A DNA stretch of 64,000 bases from an uncultured Caulobacterales bacterium (GCA_947503715.1 CANNER010000003.1:248001-312000), one strand, 5' to 3'; numbered from the stretch's first letter, positions 52,497 to 61,931 are shown. Notes: generated by a model from the letters alone, not told the origin. Numbers and translations are program-made.

Positions 52497-53132
52497 TCAG
52501 CGCCGGAAAAACCCGAAAAAATGATTATTGGCAGGCATCGGGCGCAGCTCGGATTGATTAAAGCCGTTGAGTGCGAAGATATGTTTAACAAAGTCTGACT
52601 CGCGTACGCCCCAGGCGCAATTTCGTGATTTTAGCGAGGCATCAAAGTCGAGATTGGACGGAGCAGAATCCTCGCCGAAGAGATAGGGTCCGTAAAGCCA
52701 GACAGCCCCCCCATCTTTGACCAGCTTGGCTGCGCCCCGCGCCAAACCTTCCAGCGCCTCAACTGGCGCAATGTGAATCATATTTGCGCAGAAAATGGCA
52801 TCATAGTCGGACAGCGCTTTTGTCCAGTCGTTTGTCGTATCAATCTCTAGCGGCGCGGGCAGGTCCAGACCGGAATGGGCAATCCACGCCGATTGGCTTT
52901 CCCGCGACTCCGCATTGGGATCAGAAAATTGCCAGTCCAGATCGGGACGCGCCACGAGGGTCGTGATGCCGTGCTGTCCGGTCCCGCTCGCAATCTCGAG
53001 GACCTTTGCATTTTGCGGTAGGACACGCGCCAGATGCTCCGCTATGACTTCACGGTTTCGTCCCGCAGACGGCGAAAACAAACGTCCATCCTCCTCTATC
53101 CGAGCTTCCAATGCGATAGGTTTATCCGTCAT
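52497..53132 (-). CDS. DUF938 SAM-dependent methyltransferase-like protein
   Basis: 211 residues of the DUF938 family, a class I methyltransferase fold. The SAM-binding glycine loop is 'VLEIASGTGQHGITTL', with the family start 'FSPSAGRNREVI', then 'IFCANMIHIAPVEALEGL' and 'LYGPYLFGEDSAPSN', ending 'ANNHFFGFFRR'. Substrate unknown. The ATG overlaps the stop of the upstream kinase (ATGA), making it the last gene of a PepSY-RR-HK-DUF938 operon, an unexpected partner for a two-component system. Confidence 0.88.
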   Translation of the reverse strand: MTDKPIALEARIEEDGRLFSPSAGRNREVIAEHLARVLPQNAKVLEIASGTGQHGITTLVARPDLDWQFSDPNAESRESQSAWIAHSGLDLPAPLEIDTTNDWTKALSDYDAIFCANMIHIAPVEALEGLARGAAKLVKDGGAVWLYGPYLFGEDSAPSNLDFDASLKSRNCAWGVRESDFVKHIFALNGFNQSELRPMPANNHFFGFFRR

Positions 53133-54526
53133 GTATCTCTCGCGATGGGAAGGCGTAAGACAGCTTTCAAACCACCAATACTGGCGCGGTCTAATCTTAG
53201 TGATCCCTTATAAGCCTGTGCCAAATCATCAACGATAGACAGTCCCAAGCCGCTGCCTGGCGTCGCCTCGTCCAATCTCGCACCGCGTTGAAGGGCCGTC
53301 GCATATTCTTCCGGCGTAAGACCGGGGCCATTATCCTTGACCGTAACCAAACAAAAGCCTTCATCCTCAAGCTTGACCTCAAGCTCGACACGGTCGGTCG
53401 TCCATTTGGCGGCATTGTCCATCAGGTTTCCGACCATATCTTCCAGATCGCGCGGCGCACCGCGGAACATCAAACCTGTCTCCCCTGTGCGGACAATCTG
53501 CAAATCCTTATCCCGATAGATGCGCGGTAGCGTTCGGACGAGACCGTCTATGATCGGGTCCATCTCCGCCCGCACACCGATGGCCTGCCCGCGTGCCGCC
53601 GCCCGTGCACGGCGCAGATGATGGTCAACCTGTTGCGCCATAGATTCGGTCTGTCGCGACACAACTAAGGAGTTCGTGACGTCGCCCATGGCAGCTTCGT
53701 TCCGTAAAACTGCAATCGGTGTTTTCAACGCATGGGCCAGGTTTCCAACATGCGTTTGCGCACGATCAACGACAGATTTATTATGCAAGATCAGAGAGTT
53801 AAGCTCGCCTGCCAGCGGTGCAATCTCAGGCGGGTAGACGCCTTCGACCTCTGCCGCACGTCCCTCCCGTACATCCGCAATCCGCTCACCGAGGGCAAAG
53901 AGCGGTCTGAGGCCAAGGCGGACCTGTGCGTAAACGGCAAAAATCAGCCCAAGCGTCAGAATGACAATCATCGTCACCGCCGTTAGTGTGAAGGTCCGAA
54001 TGGCACTGATAACAGGCGTACGGTCTGCCGCTGCGAGAACGATAACAGGCGTGTCCATATTCGGAAGAATCACTTGCCGCGCAACGACGCGCAGCGCTTC
54101 ATTTGCATCAATATCCGGCCCGTCCGTGACAAATCGCACGGGCTCCTGTTCCTGCAGCGCCAGAGAAGACCGAACAGTTGCACTTATGGGTAAAGAGGAG
54201 CCGTAGAGTGACCGCGAAGAGAGCCGCGGTATGATATCATTCCGGTCATTGGCTTCGCCAATCATCCAGTATTTTCCTGACAGTGCCCGCTGATAACGCG
54301 GGTCGGGCAATTCCCGTGACAGGCGGAGAGCGCCGTCATCCGCGACCTCGACGCTCGCGATCAATCCAATGACGGCTGATTCCAGCGGCTCGTCAAAGGC
54401 CCGATAGGTCGAATTTCGCGACAACCATGTCAGGGCAAGTGCCGTGATAATCAGACCCGGAACAGCCCAGAGGGCCGCTGCGCGAACAAGAGAGGAAACC
54501 AGCGATGGCGGCTGGCGTCGGGTCAT
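53129..54526 (-). CDS. PhoQ-like sensor histidine kinase
   Basis: A 465-residue kinase with transmembrane helices at about 12-33 and 178-202 and a periplasmic domain of about 145 residues. The dimerisation/phospho-acceptor motif is 'GNLAHALKTPIAVLRNEA', the PhoQ-type variant of HisKA. ATPase motifs are 'GNLMDNAAKWT', 'VKDNGPGLTPEE' and 'GSGLGLSIVDDL'. The ATG directly follows the TAA of its response regulator (no gap). It lies in an operon with a PepSY protein, so a PhoPQ-like response to cations or envelope cues is plausible. Confidence 0.92.
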   Translation of the reverse strand: MTRRQPPSLVSSLVRAAALWAVPGLIITALALTWLSRNSTYRAFDEPLESAVIGLIASVEVADDGALRLSRELPDPRYQRALSGKYWMIGEANDRNDIIPRLSSRSLYGSSLPISATVRSSLALQEQEPVRFVTDGPDIDANEALRVVARQVILPNMDTPVIVLAAADRTPVISAIRTFTLTAVTMIVILTLGLIFAVYAQVRLGLRPLFALGERIADVREGRAAEVEGVYPPEIAPLAGELNSLILHNKSVVDRAQTHVGNLAHALKTPIAVLRNEAAMGDVTNSLVVSRQTESMAQQVDHHLRRARAAARGQAIGVRAEMDPIIDGLVRTLPRIYRDKDLQIVRTGETGLMFRGAPRDLEDMVGNLMDNAAKWTTDRVELEVKLEDEGFCLVTVKDNGPGLTPEEYATALQRGARLDEATPGSGLGLSIVDDLAQAYKGSLRLDRASIGGLKAVLRLPIARDT

Positions 54527-55207
54527 TTAAGTGTCAGCGTTTTCAGCATCCGGATCGAGCAGACGATAGCCCAGACCGCGCACGGTCTCGATCCGGTCGG
54601 TCCCGATCTTTTTCCGCAGACGCCCTACAAAAACTTCAATCGTGTTCGAATCACGGTCAAAATCCTGATCGTAAATATGTTCGACCAGTTCTGTCCGTGA
54701 AATCACGCGACCCTTATGCGACGCCATATAGGACAGCAGGCGGAATTCATGGCTCGTCAATTTGATCGCCATACCGTCAACAAAAGCACGCGCAGCCCGG
54801 TTATCAACCATGAGATCGCCAATCTCTATCGTGTCCGTCGTGTGACCCGCCGCGCGGCGCAGCAGCGCCCGCAGCCGCGCCATGAGTTCTTCGGTATGGA
54901 AAGGCTTGGTCAGGTAGTCATCTGCCCCGGCATCGAACCCAGCGACTTTTTCGGACCACTGATCTCGAGCCGTTAAGATCAAGACAGGGAACGTCTTCCC
55001 ATCCGCCCGCCATTTCTGCAAAACACTCACGCCGTCAATTAGGGGCAGGCCCAGATCCAAAACCACAGCGTCATAAGGTTCCGTATCGCCAAGGAAGTGA
55101 CCTTCCTCACCATCCGGCGCAACGTCCACGGCATAGCCCGCATCCTTAAACGCAGATTTAAGCTGGCGTGCCAAATCGGCATCATCTTCGACAATCAGAA
55201 TACGCAT
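54527..55207 (-). CDS. PhoP/OmpR-family response regulator
   Basis: A 226-residue regulator. The receiver has 'ILIVEDDADLARQLK', Asp51 in 'VVLDLGLPLIDG', 'LILTARDQ' and 'DDYLTKPFH'. The winged helix includes 'LTSHEFRLLSYMASHKG' and 'SNTIEVFVGRLRKKIG', close to PhoP/QseB types. The ATG at 55207 begins the receiver; the open frame upstream overlaps the PepSY gene and has no family similarity. Its stop abuts the ATG of the cognate kinase. It follows the PepSY gene by 43 nt. Confidence 0.94.
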   Translation of the reverse strand: MRILIVEDDADLARQLKSAFKDAGYAVDVAPDGEEGHFLGDTEPYDAVVLDLGLPLIDGVSVLQKWRADGKTFPVLILTARDQWSEKVAGFDAGADDYLTKPFHTEELMARLRALLRRAAGHTTDTIEIGDLMVDNRAARAFVDGMAIKLTSHEFRLLSYMASHKGRVISRTELVEHIYDQDFDRDSNTIEVFVGRLRKKIGTDRIETVRGLGYRLLDPDAENADT

Positions 55208-55250
55208 GGGGGACCTTTCGCGCAAAATAGTAAAGGAGTCGGCGGTTGGG

Positions 55251-55535
55251 TTACTTTTTGACGCGTCCGGTATTGGCGTCAATATAAACATCGACAACTT
55301 TGCCATTCTTGGCAATCACGCGGACGCGGTAAGTATCGCCGCGGCGGGAAATATCCACGACTTCGCCGCCTTTGACACGGGACCGCGCGATGGATTTCGC
55401 TTCAGCCGGTGAGACGGAACGCTGGGCTTCCAACACAATATCCATGCTATAGGATTGAGCAAAGCCCGGCGCGGCAGCACCGAGGCTCAAAACAGCCGCT
55501 AAAGCTGCGGAAAGGATATGACGTTTCGTCAACAT
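55251..55535 (-). CDS. PepSY-domain periplasmic protein
   Basis: A 94-residue exported protein. The signal peptide (about 1-26, 'AAPGFAQ') leaves a mature part that is essentially one PepSY domain: 'SVSPAEAKSIARSRVKGGEV', then 'DTYRVRVIAKNGKVVDVYIDANTGRV'. PepSY domains inhibit proteases or sense envelope signals, and such genes often precede PhoPQ-like pairs. It is first in the operon with the response regulator and kinase and could modulate the kinase periplasmic domain. Confidence 0.88.
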   Translation of the reverse strand: MLTKRHILSAALAAVLSLGAAAPGFAQSYSMDIVLEAQRSVSPAEAKSIARSRVKGGEVVDISRRGDTYRVRVIAKNGKVVDVYIDANTGRVKK

Positions 55536-55608
55536 TTCTGTGGTTTAGCCGTTCGCCCCTGAACACTTCCTGAATAGCTCTCTTAAGCCCTATTCAAATT
55601 AAGACAAT

Positions 55609-56556
55609 CTAAATGAGACCGGACCGGAGATCATGTTTCTCGCCATCAGGTAATTGTGCAGCCAACACGCTCGCGCCCGCCATTTCACCGCGCGTCAGTT
55701 TGATCTGCGGCGTGATATAGAGGTCGCCCGTCCCGTCCTTGGCGCGCACACCTTTCCCGCTCAGGCGGAAGCGCTTGCCACTATTCGTACCCGCCGGAAT
55801 ATTCAACGAGACCTTCCCCGTAGGCAGATCAATCTCGACTTTCGTACCCTTTAGGGCCTCAGAGAGGGAAATAGGCACGTCGAGTTTTAAATCATTGCCG
55901 TCGCGCACCAAATTGCGATGCGGCAGGACCGTGATTTTCACGCGGGCATCGCCCGCCGGACCGCCATTGACGCCGGCTTTGCCCTTACCGCGCAAACGTA
56001 CAGTTTGACCGTCCTTGATTCCCTTAGGAAAACGCACACTTAGTCCACGGCCCAAATCCTTTACCCCACCTGTTAAGGCATCAATTAGGGTCATTTTTAG
56101 CGTATAGCGAACATCTTCACCGCGTTGTGGCGGGGCTTGGCGCTGTTGAAAACCACCCCCGCCGCCCATGCCGCCTGCACGGCGACCGCCGCCCATATTC
56201 ATGCCAAAGAGCGAGGAGAACAGGTCGGACATGTCGTCCTGACCGCCCATTCCGCCAAACCCGCCAAAGCCCGTATCCATGCCGCCCTGCGCATTGGCAT
56301 GGCGAAACCCGCCAGCAAACGGGTTTTGCTGCTGGCCGGAGGCATCGACCTGCCCCGTATCATATTGGCGGCGCAAATCCTCATTCGAGAGTAGGTTATA
56401 GGCCGCCGTGACCTCCTTGAACTTCGCCTCAGCCGCTGGATTATCAGGATTCACATCCGGATGGAGGGTCTTGGCCAGCTTGCGATAAGCCGACTTGATC
56501 TCTTTATCCGTCGCGGTTTTGGGCACGCCCAGTAATGTATAAGGATTCTTCGCCAT
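55609..56556 (-). CDS. DnaJ-domain protein, CbpA-like
   Basis: A 315-residue Hsp40 co-chaperone. The J domain is at 1-68 with the HPD motif in 'TLHPDVNPDNPAAEAKFKEV'. A Gly/Phe/Met-rich linker (about 75-145, 'GGFGGMGGQDDMSDLF') follows. The C-terminal substrate-binding domains ('LRGKGKAGVNGGPAGDARVK', 'PTGKVSLNIPAGTNSGKRFR') follow without the Cys-rich zinc finger of true DnaJ. This is therefore type II, like CbpA. It lies 41 bp beyond the end of the GTA operon on the same strand and need not be related to it. Confidence 0.92.
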   Translation of the reverse strand: MAKNPYTLLGVPKTATDKEIKSAYRKLAKTLHPDVNPDNPAAEAKFKEVTAAYNLLSNEDLRRQYDTGQVDASGQQQNPFAGGFRHANAQGGMDTGFGGFGGMGGQDDMSDLFSSLFGMNMGGGRRAGGMGGGGGFQQRQAPPQRGEDVRYTLKMTLIDALTGGVKDLGRGLSVRFPKGIKDGQTVRLRGKGKAGVNGGPAGDARVKITVLPHRNLVRDGNDLKLDVPISLSEALKGTKVEIDLPTGKVSLNIPAGTNSGKRFRLSGKGVRAKDGTGDLYITPQIKLTRGEMAGASVLAAQLPDGEKHDLRSGLI

Positions 56557-56597
56557 AGTGCGGTAGAGATAGGTCAGTTTGACGCGGTTTCAACGGG

Positions 56598-59500
56598 TTA
56601 AACGATGATTTCCGCGCGCGGCCCTTCACCTGTGAGCGTATCGAGTTGCGCGACGGAGACTTTGACACCCGAACCCGTCAAGATGGGTAGTGTGGCAGAG
56701 ATTCCCGCCACATCAATCTCCTCCGTCTCCCACTTCACACGGAACACGGCATTCGGGTCAATTTCGTTCGACTCGTCGCGATTACGGGGTATCCAATCCA
56801 GACGAGTCATCTCTCCCTCGGCTGTCACGGAGAGATGGACGGGTGAGAGCGGTCTGCGATGCGCGGCCCTATATGTAAAAGTGGCGGGGACGCCGGACCG
56901 TCCGCCTGCCTTGATCGTGACCTCAACCTCCTGCCCGAGAAAATCATCCTCTACGGGCAGCGTCGCCAGTCCACCGTCCAGCGCAATAATCCTAGCCCCT
57001 GCAGGGACGCGGAAAACTTGCCCGTCATCGGAATTGGACAAACCGCGCAAAAGCGTTTTCAGGCGGTAGCTCTCCGGCCCCGTTAGCACGATATCCGCCG
57101 CGCCGATGATTTCCCAGCCCTTCGCGGTTTCAATCGCAAAACGGTTTCGACCCGCCATCACATCTGCCTCCGACCGTGCGACGAGTTGCGCGCCGGGCAT
57201 CCAGATGTTGAGTTCGCCTGTCCGGTCCCAGACACCTATTGGTCCTACTCGTAAGTCTGACGTCGTGCCCCCAATTCTGACAGGCGCTTCAACTGTGACG
57301 GAGATGGAGTCTAAGGATAAAATCGCAGGTCTGAACGGGTCCATCAGGGCGCCGAGTTGCGGCCCCTCCGTACCCGGAAATTCGAAGGTCGCGGCGACGG
57401 GTTCAGAAACCCAGACCGGATTTTCACTCCGCCCCGTATCAGACCCCGTCACGACCGCATCAGCTTTCCGATCCGACATCAGAACCGCTCCGACATCGAG
57501 CTGATCGCCGCGTTGAAGCGTGACGATTTGCCAGACGCCCGCCGTCTCCGGCAAGCGAATCCGCCCACCCACGGAGACGTCATCCGCTGCCATGGGCGAG
57601 AGCGAGAAGCGCGCCATCTGCCGCGCAGGTTCGCTCTGCGCCAAGAGGTGGTCGACAATGCGCCGCGCTTGACCGGGGTCGAAAACGATGGGGGCTTGCA
57701 GATCGGCAATCCGGACCGTTTCAGCCAATTCATTTCGCGCGGACACTGTCGCCGTCTGGTAATCGCGACTGGCGTCGATAAAGGTCAACCGCGCATCCTT
57801 GAGCGAGGCGGTATTATCCTCAGTGCTGAACGTTACAAGTCCGCCTTCTCTGTCGATGAAATTATTTAATTCCAGTGAGATTATAGGCGTTTCCGAAGGG
57901 GTGAAGAAGTGGACGATACCGCCCTCTTCCGCGAGAGAAATGTCATAGGCCTGCATCAAGGCGGAGAGCGCATCCCGCGCGCGCATCGGACGATCAATCG
58001 TAAAACCCGAGACAAGACCGGAGACGCGGCTGACATCAATGTCGAACAGCCCCGCTTCCGCGCAAATATCGGTGATCACATCGGCCAGAAGAACCAGTCC
58101 CGTCCGCCCATTAATCCAATGCCCCGTTTGCCAGTTCTGGCCGTCCGACCAAGTATCCGTGCGGGCCGGAAAATCTGGATAAGGCCGGGCATCCCAGGCC
58201 CAGACTGCCATGGCGGAACTATCGATCATCCGCTCGCCCGACACACCGGAAACGGGATTATTCGCGGCGTTCTCCCAATATCCCATCATCGCCTCCAGAT
58301 AACGTCTTTGTATGAGATCATCGCGGGAACCGTCTGAATAATATGGGATATCTGATTCAATGGATTGCCCGTCAGAGAAGATGTTGGGTTGGTTCGCGCC
58401 GAACCTCACGGCGGGGCAGCCGATCTCCGTCAACCAGAAAGGTTTGCTTTCCGGCACCCAATCTGTCGGGGATTGCTCAACGCCGCCAATCCGGTTGCGG
58501 TGTTCGTTTTTCCACCAATTACGGAGATCTTTATAACGGTAGACCCAATCAGAAATCGGGGTACGGATTTGCGCATCGCGGTCCGCGTCTGACGCATAAT
58601 ACCAATCAAAGACCTCCCCGCCTTCGACATTCCCCGCGAGGTAATCCGGATCGTAAATATCGTCAAATTCCGTAGCGTCCAGATGCTTTCCCTCCCGCCA
58701 ATCGGAGAGGGGGAAATAGGCGTCAATCCCGATGGCAGTAATGGCCGGATGCGACCATAATTCATCGAGATGAAAGAAGACGTCACCGCTGCCGTTTTGC
58801 GGATGAAACCCGAAATATTCCGACCAATCGGCGGCATAGGTAATACCCGTTTGCGGACCCAACATCGCCCGCACATCGCCCGCCAATTCAGCCAGTTTCT
58901 CCACCGCCGGAAAACGGTTCGAGGCATCGCGCAATGTCGTCAACGCGACCATTTCAGACCCAATGACAAAGCGGTCCACGCCGCCCGCCCGCCGCGCCAG
59001 ATTGGCCTGGGTCAGGATATAATTGCGAAAGCGATTATCGGGACCCCGGTGATGGTCTTCGCCCGCGCCGAGAGTGAAATCGGACCCCTGCGCCGTCCCG
59101 AAAAAATCATTGATATCGCCCCGCACACCATTCGTCCCGTCACGGTGGGACGTCACCCGCCCTCGCCACGGGAAGCCCTCTACATCCATCATCAGAAACG
59201 GATAGAGCGTCACCGTCATCCCGCGTCCGCGGATCGCGCGAATGGCCTGAATGATGCTCTCATCAGAAGGTGTGCCGCCAAAGTTTGGACGGCCCCCATT
59301 GGCGACCGACTCGCCATCCGTGCTGACCAGCCAAGCCGAGCCGCGATTGTCGCGCCCGACCTGCCACTCGCTGTTCCGAACATTTCGAAAATCCTGCTCG
59401 ACACCGGGCCTAATTTCACAGTCCGCCGCCCGCATCGACGTCCCGAACCAGCTATTGATAATCGACACATTTCGACAATTGGGAAGCTGCGCCTGTAGCT

Positions 59501-60248
59501 GGTCCAGCGCCAATTCGATATCCGCCTGCCCCGACAGATTATTCATATTCATTGGACGCGTCTGACCGGGGCGTTGGCTTTCCTCGATAATCGTCGTGGC
59601 ATAGGCAAACTCCCCCGATCCGGGCAGCAGGTTCACCGATTGGACAAGGCTTTCCAACCGTCCCGATTGCCGCCCCGCCCGCACGACCTCCACATTGATC
59701 TGCGGCAGGCGGGAACCGTATTCATCCAGCGGAAAGTCCTCGAACACGAGATAGGCTGTCCCCCTGAAACACGGAACCGCGCCCGCCTCTGTGGCCGCGA
59801 TAATCGGGTCGGGCGCTTGGGTCTCGGTCCCCCGATAAACCCGCATATCCAGCCCCACTGTTGCGAGCGGCACCCCATTCGCCCAAATCCGGTCCACGCC
59901 AAGAATTTCACCCTCACAGAGGCCAATCGCAAAACTAATAGTATAGCTAAAATTCGTCTGTGTCGGTCCGCCGCCCTTCCCGCCCACGGATTCTTCCGTT
60001 GAGATCTCTCGCACATTCGACGCCCAGATGACCTGCCCCGCGAGGCGCACACGTCCGAAAACCCGCGCCATGGGCGCGCCGTCCCGACTGGTCTGCAGGT
60101 GAAACCCGTCCAGCCTTGGCCCTTGGAAATTGCGATTATCGAACGCACGGCTGATATAGCTCGTCGCCGTCGCAATCGCGATCTGGCTCGCCGTATTGAC
60201 GAGAGTTTGCCCAGCAAATTGTGCGGCGGTCGTGGCGAAATTGGCCAT
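56598..60248 (-). CDS. GTA tail tip/host-specificity protein (gp15, 'megatron')
   Basis: A 1216-residue baseplate and fibre protein that forms the distal end of the GTA tail. The N-terminus 'TYISRAFDNRN'-like region and 'GPRLDGFHLQTSRDGAPMARVFGR' (read in pieces) are typical of gp15. A TIM-barrel-like GTA domain occupies about 430-720 with 'WRNWWKNEH'-like aromatic runs and 'KPFWLTEIGCPAV'. The phage-tail domain follows at about 730-900. The R. capsulatus homologue is about 1300 residues, so this one is slightly shorter. It is the last gene of the structural operon, 3 nt after gp14. Confidence 0.93.
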   Translation of the reverse strand: MANFATTAAQFAGQTLVNTASQIAIATATSYISRAFDNRNFQGPRLDGFHLQTSRDGAPMARVFGRVRLAGQVIWASNVREISTEESVGGKGGGPTQTNFSYTISFAIGLCEGEILGVDRIWANGVPLATVGLDMRVYRGTETQAPDPIIAATEAGAVPCFRGTAYLVFEDFPLDEYGSRLPQINVEVVRAGRQSGRLESLVQSVNLLPGSGEFAYATTIIEESQRPGQTRPMNMNNLSGQADIELALDQLQAQLPNCRNVSIINSWFGTSMRAADCEIRPGVEQDFRNVRNSEWQVGRDNRGSAWLVSTDGESVANGGRPNFGGTPSDESIIQAIRAIRGRGMTVTLYPFLMMDVEGFPWRGRVTSHRDGTNGVRGDINDFFGTAQGSDFTLGAGEDHHRGPDNRFRNYILTQANLARRAGGVDRFVIGSEMVALTTLRDASNRFPAVEKLAELAGDVRAMLGPQTGITYAADWSEYFGFHPQNGSGDVFFHLDELWSHPAITAIGIDAYFPLSDWREGKHLDATEFDDIYDPDYLAGNVEGGEVFDWYYASDADRDAQIRTPISDWVYRYKDLRNWWKNEHRNRIGGVEQSPTDWVPESKPFWLTEIGCPAVRFGANQPNIFSDGQSIESDIPYYSDGSRDDLIQRRYLEAMMGYWENAANNPVSGVSGERMIDSSAMAVWAWDARPYPDFPARTDTWSDGQNWQTGHWINGRTGLVLLADVITDICAEAGLFDIDVSRVSGLVSGFTIDRPMRARDALSALMQAYDISLAEEGGIVHFFTPSETPIISLELNNFIDREGGLVTFSTEDNTASLKDARLTFIDASRDYQTATVSARNELAETVRIADLQAPIVFDPGQARRIVDHLLAQSEPARQMARFSLSPMAADDVSVGGRIRLPETAGVWQIVTLQRGDQLDVGAVLMSDRKADAVVTGSDTGRSENPVWVSEPVAATFEFPGTEGPQLGALMDPFRPAILSLDSISVTVEAPVRIGGTTSDLRVGPIGVWDRTGELNIWMPGAQLVARSEADVMAGRNRFAIETAKGWEIIGAADIVLTGPESYRLKTLLRGLSNSDDGQVFRVPAGARIIALDGGLATLPVEDDFLGQEVEVTIKAGGRSGVPATFTYRAAHRRPLSPVHLSVTAEGEMTRLDWIPRNRDESNEIDPNAVFRVKWETEEIDVAGISATLPILTGSGVKVSVAQLDTLTGEGPRAEIIV

Positions 60249-60251
60249 GAT

Positions 60252-60692
60252 TTACTCCTGTGGAAGAGGCGGAAAGGCGAAGCTGGCGACGTGACGCCGC
60301 TGCCAGTACGGGACGAGATGGGATTCCACGACCGCCTTGCCCCAATAGGCATGAAGCAATGCGTCAGGCGCGGATAGAATACCGATATGTTTGCACGGCG
60401 CAGTCGGTGCCATGCGGAAGAGGAGCGCATCACCCGGATGCGGCGTGGCAACCGGCGTCAGCCATCGCTCTGCCGCATCGCGTAACGTCTCCTGCCCCGA
60501 ACGTTCCGCCCAATCCGGCGTATAGGCGGGCGGCGCTTCCGGCTCTGCCCCGTAAAGCTCTCGCCAGATGCCACGAATGAGGCCGAGACAGTCTGTGCCC
60601 ACGCCCTTCACGCTCGCCTGATGCCGATAGGGCGTGTCGAGCCAGCCCCGCGCGAGGCGCAGGATCTCGGCCCTTAACTGTGGATCGGTCAT
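60252..60692 (-). CDS. GTA NlpC/P60 cell-wall peptidase (gp14)
   Basis: 146 residues, the NlpC/P60 Cys peptidase carried on the GTA tail that is expected to cut peptidoglycan during DNA delivery. The active-site Cys is in 'GVGTDCLGLIRGIW' (about residue 34) and His in 'PCKHIGILSAPDALLHAYW'. 'ARGWLDTPYRHQAS' is the usual N-terminal lead-in. Its start overlaps the gp13 stop by 4 nt (ATGA), consistent with a coupled operon. Confidence 0.93.
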   Translation of the reverse strand: MTDPQLRAEILRLARGWLDTPYRHQASVKGVGTDCLGLIRGIWRELYGAEPEAPPAYTPDWAERSGQETLRDAAERWLTPVATPHPGDALLFRMAPTAPCKHIGILSAPDALLHAYWGKAVVESHLVPYWQRRHVASFAFPPLPQE

Positions 60693-61312
60693 AGCCGGTA
60701 ACGCGAGCTTCCATCGCGGCGGTCATCCGCGCGAATGTCAGATTGTAGGGCGTCATCGCCGAGGAGGTAGGGAAAGCCGCGAAAATTGGCACTATTCGCG
60801 AACTGATCCCGACAGGCGGGAAATGTGCGCGGGCAATCCATACCTTCTGGAAAATTTGCGCTGTTCAAGCCGCAGCGTGTATCACCAAAACTCGCATCGC
60901 ATTGGCGAGAAAAGACCCGTCCTGTGGACCGGTCGAGCAGGCTGGCGAGTCCGAGCCATTCGGCTTCGAACCTATCTCCGGTTTGAGAGATGTCGCCAAT
61001 GCGACCTTCACTCAAAAGCTGCGTGTCGCCACGCCGCCAATCATGCCGGAACTGCGCAATCCGTGCAGAGTCCAAGGACCCGTCGCGGATGGCTTGCGGC
61101 GAGAGATTTGGGAGGTCGAGAACCGTTTGGATCGTGGCGCTGTCGGCGCTTAATCCGGCCTGTGTTTCGACGACTGAGCTCTCCGCGCCGCGACGCGGGA
61201 AATAGGTGACGCCGTTAATATTTAAGTCCACATCATGATTGGTCAATCCAATGGTGGAGCCATCTTTCAGGGTCAGCCGCCAGAGCGAACAAGTGGTCGT
61301 GACATCAGACAT
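60689..61312 (-). CDS. GTA hub protein (gp13, DUF2163), apparently internally shortened
   Basis: 207 residues, the baseplate hub of the GTA tail. The DUF2163 part is complete ('LWRLTLKDGSTIGLTNHD', 'YFPRRGAESSVVETQAGLSAD', 'FEAEWLGLASLLDRSTGRVF'). The C-terminal part then goes from 'RQCDASFGDTRCGLNSANF' almost directly to 'CPRTFPACRDQFANSANF' and 'RGFPYLLGDDAL'. In relatives these two segments are normally separated by roughly 80 residues of beta structure, so the central part of that domain seems lost without a frameshift. R. capsulatus gp13 is close to 300 residues. The ATG at 61312 lies 8 nt inside the end of gp12. Confidence 0.88.
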   Translation of the reverse strand: MSDVTTTCSLWRLTLKDGSTIGLTNHDVDLNINGVTYFPRRGAESSVVETQAGLSADSATIQTVLDLPNLSPQAIRDGSLDSARIAQFRHDWRRGDTQLLSEGRIGDISQTGDRFEAEWLGLASLLDRSTGRVFSRQCDASFGDTRCGLNSANFPEGMDCPRTFPACRDQFANSANFRGFPYLLGDDALQSDIRADDRRDGSSRYRL

Positions 61313-61928
61313 GATCCTGCACCTCGATGAGGGGAATATCCTGAATTTGCGTCGCGCCGAAATCATCCAAAACGATATCGAGGGACTCCGAGACGAAGCG
61401 GACGGGAACGTCAAACTCGAACCCTGCGGTAACCGTTGCGCCCGCTTCAGGCGGTGAGTTAAAGGTCACAATTCCCGTTAGTAAATCAATGCTAAAATCG
61501 GACGTGGGAACGCCGTCAATCGCAACGGCAACTGTGCCTTCAAGAGGCTTTGTGATCGGTCTCCAATAAGTATGCGGCGCATCGCCATAGGCTTTGCGGA
61601 GTTGGAAATTTGTCGTCTCGCCATCGCCATATCCGAGGGTTTGATCCATCGGGGAAATCGAATCTGAACTCGCATGATCCAAGGGGTCGCGAAAGCGAAA
61701 GGCGTATAAAGGCCCATATCTTGATTCGAAAAATGACATGATTTCATTGGCTTGCTGCGGGGACTTCAACCCTGCGATAGCGTTATAACGCCGTTTGGAA
61801 TGACGATGCGGCGCGTTTCTAACTTCGCCGCCACTTGCCAGCGGAAGGATCGTGGTGCGCCGCACGGGGCCACCACTCGCCCCGAAAGCGAGGTGGAGCG
61901 GGAAGCGGATATCGTGAAAATCTGTCAT
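61305..61928 (-). CDS. GTA distal tail protein (gp12, DUF2460)
   Basis: 207 residues, full length for DUF2460, which forms the distal tail ring. Markers are 'FHDIRFPLHLAFGASGGP', 'RRYNAIAGLKSPQQANEIMSFFE', 'RYGPLYAFRFRDPLDHAS', and the C-terminal 'FDVPVRFVSESLDIVLDDF'. It begins 3 nt after gp11 and overlaps gp13 by 8 nt. Confidence 0.94.
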   Translation of the reverse strand: MTDFHDIRFPLHLAFGASGGPVRRTTILPLASGGEVRNAPHRHSKRRYNAIAGLKSPQQANEIMSFFESRYGPLYAFRFRDPLDHASSDSISPMDQTLGYGDGETTNFQLRKAYGDAPHTYWRPITKPLEGTVAVAIDGVPTSDFSIDLLTGIVTFNSPPEAGATVTAGFEFDVPVRFVSESLDIVLDDFGATQIQDIPLIEVQDHV

Positions 61929-61931
61929 GAT

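Noticed and set aside
55609-56556. DnaJ-domain gene as part of the GTA operon
   Set aside because: It is on the same strand and close, but no known GTA includes it and the GTA structural module ends at gp15; adjacency alone is not evidence.
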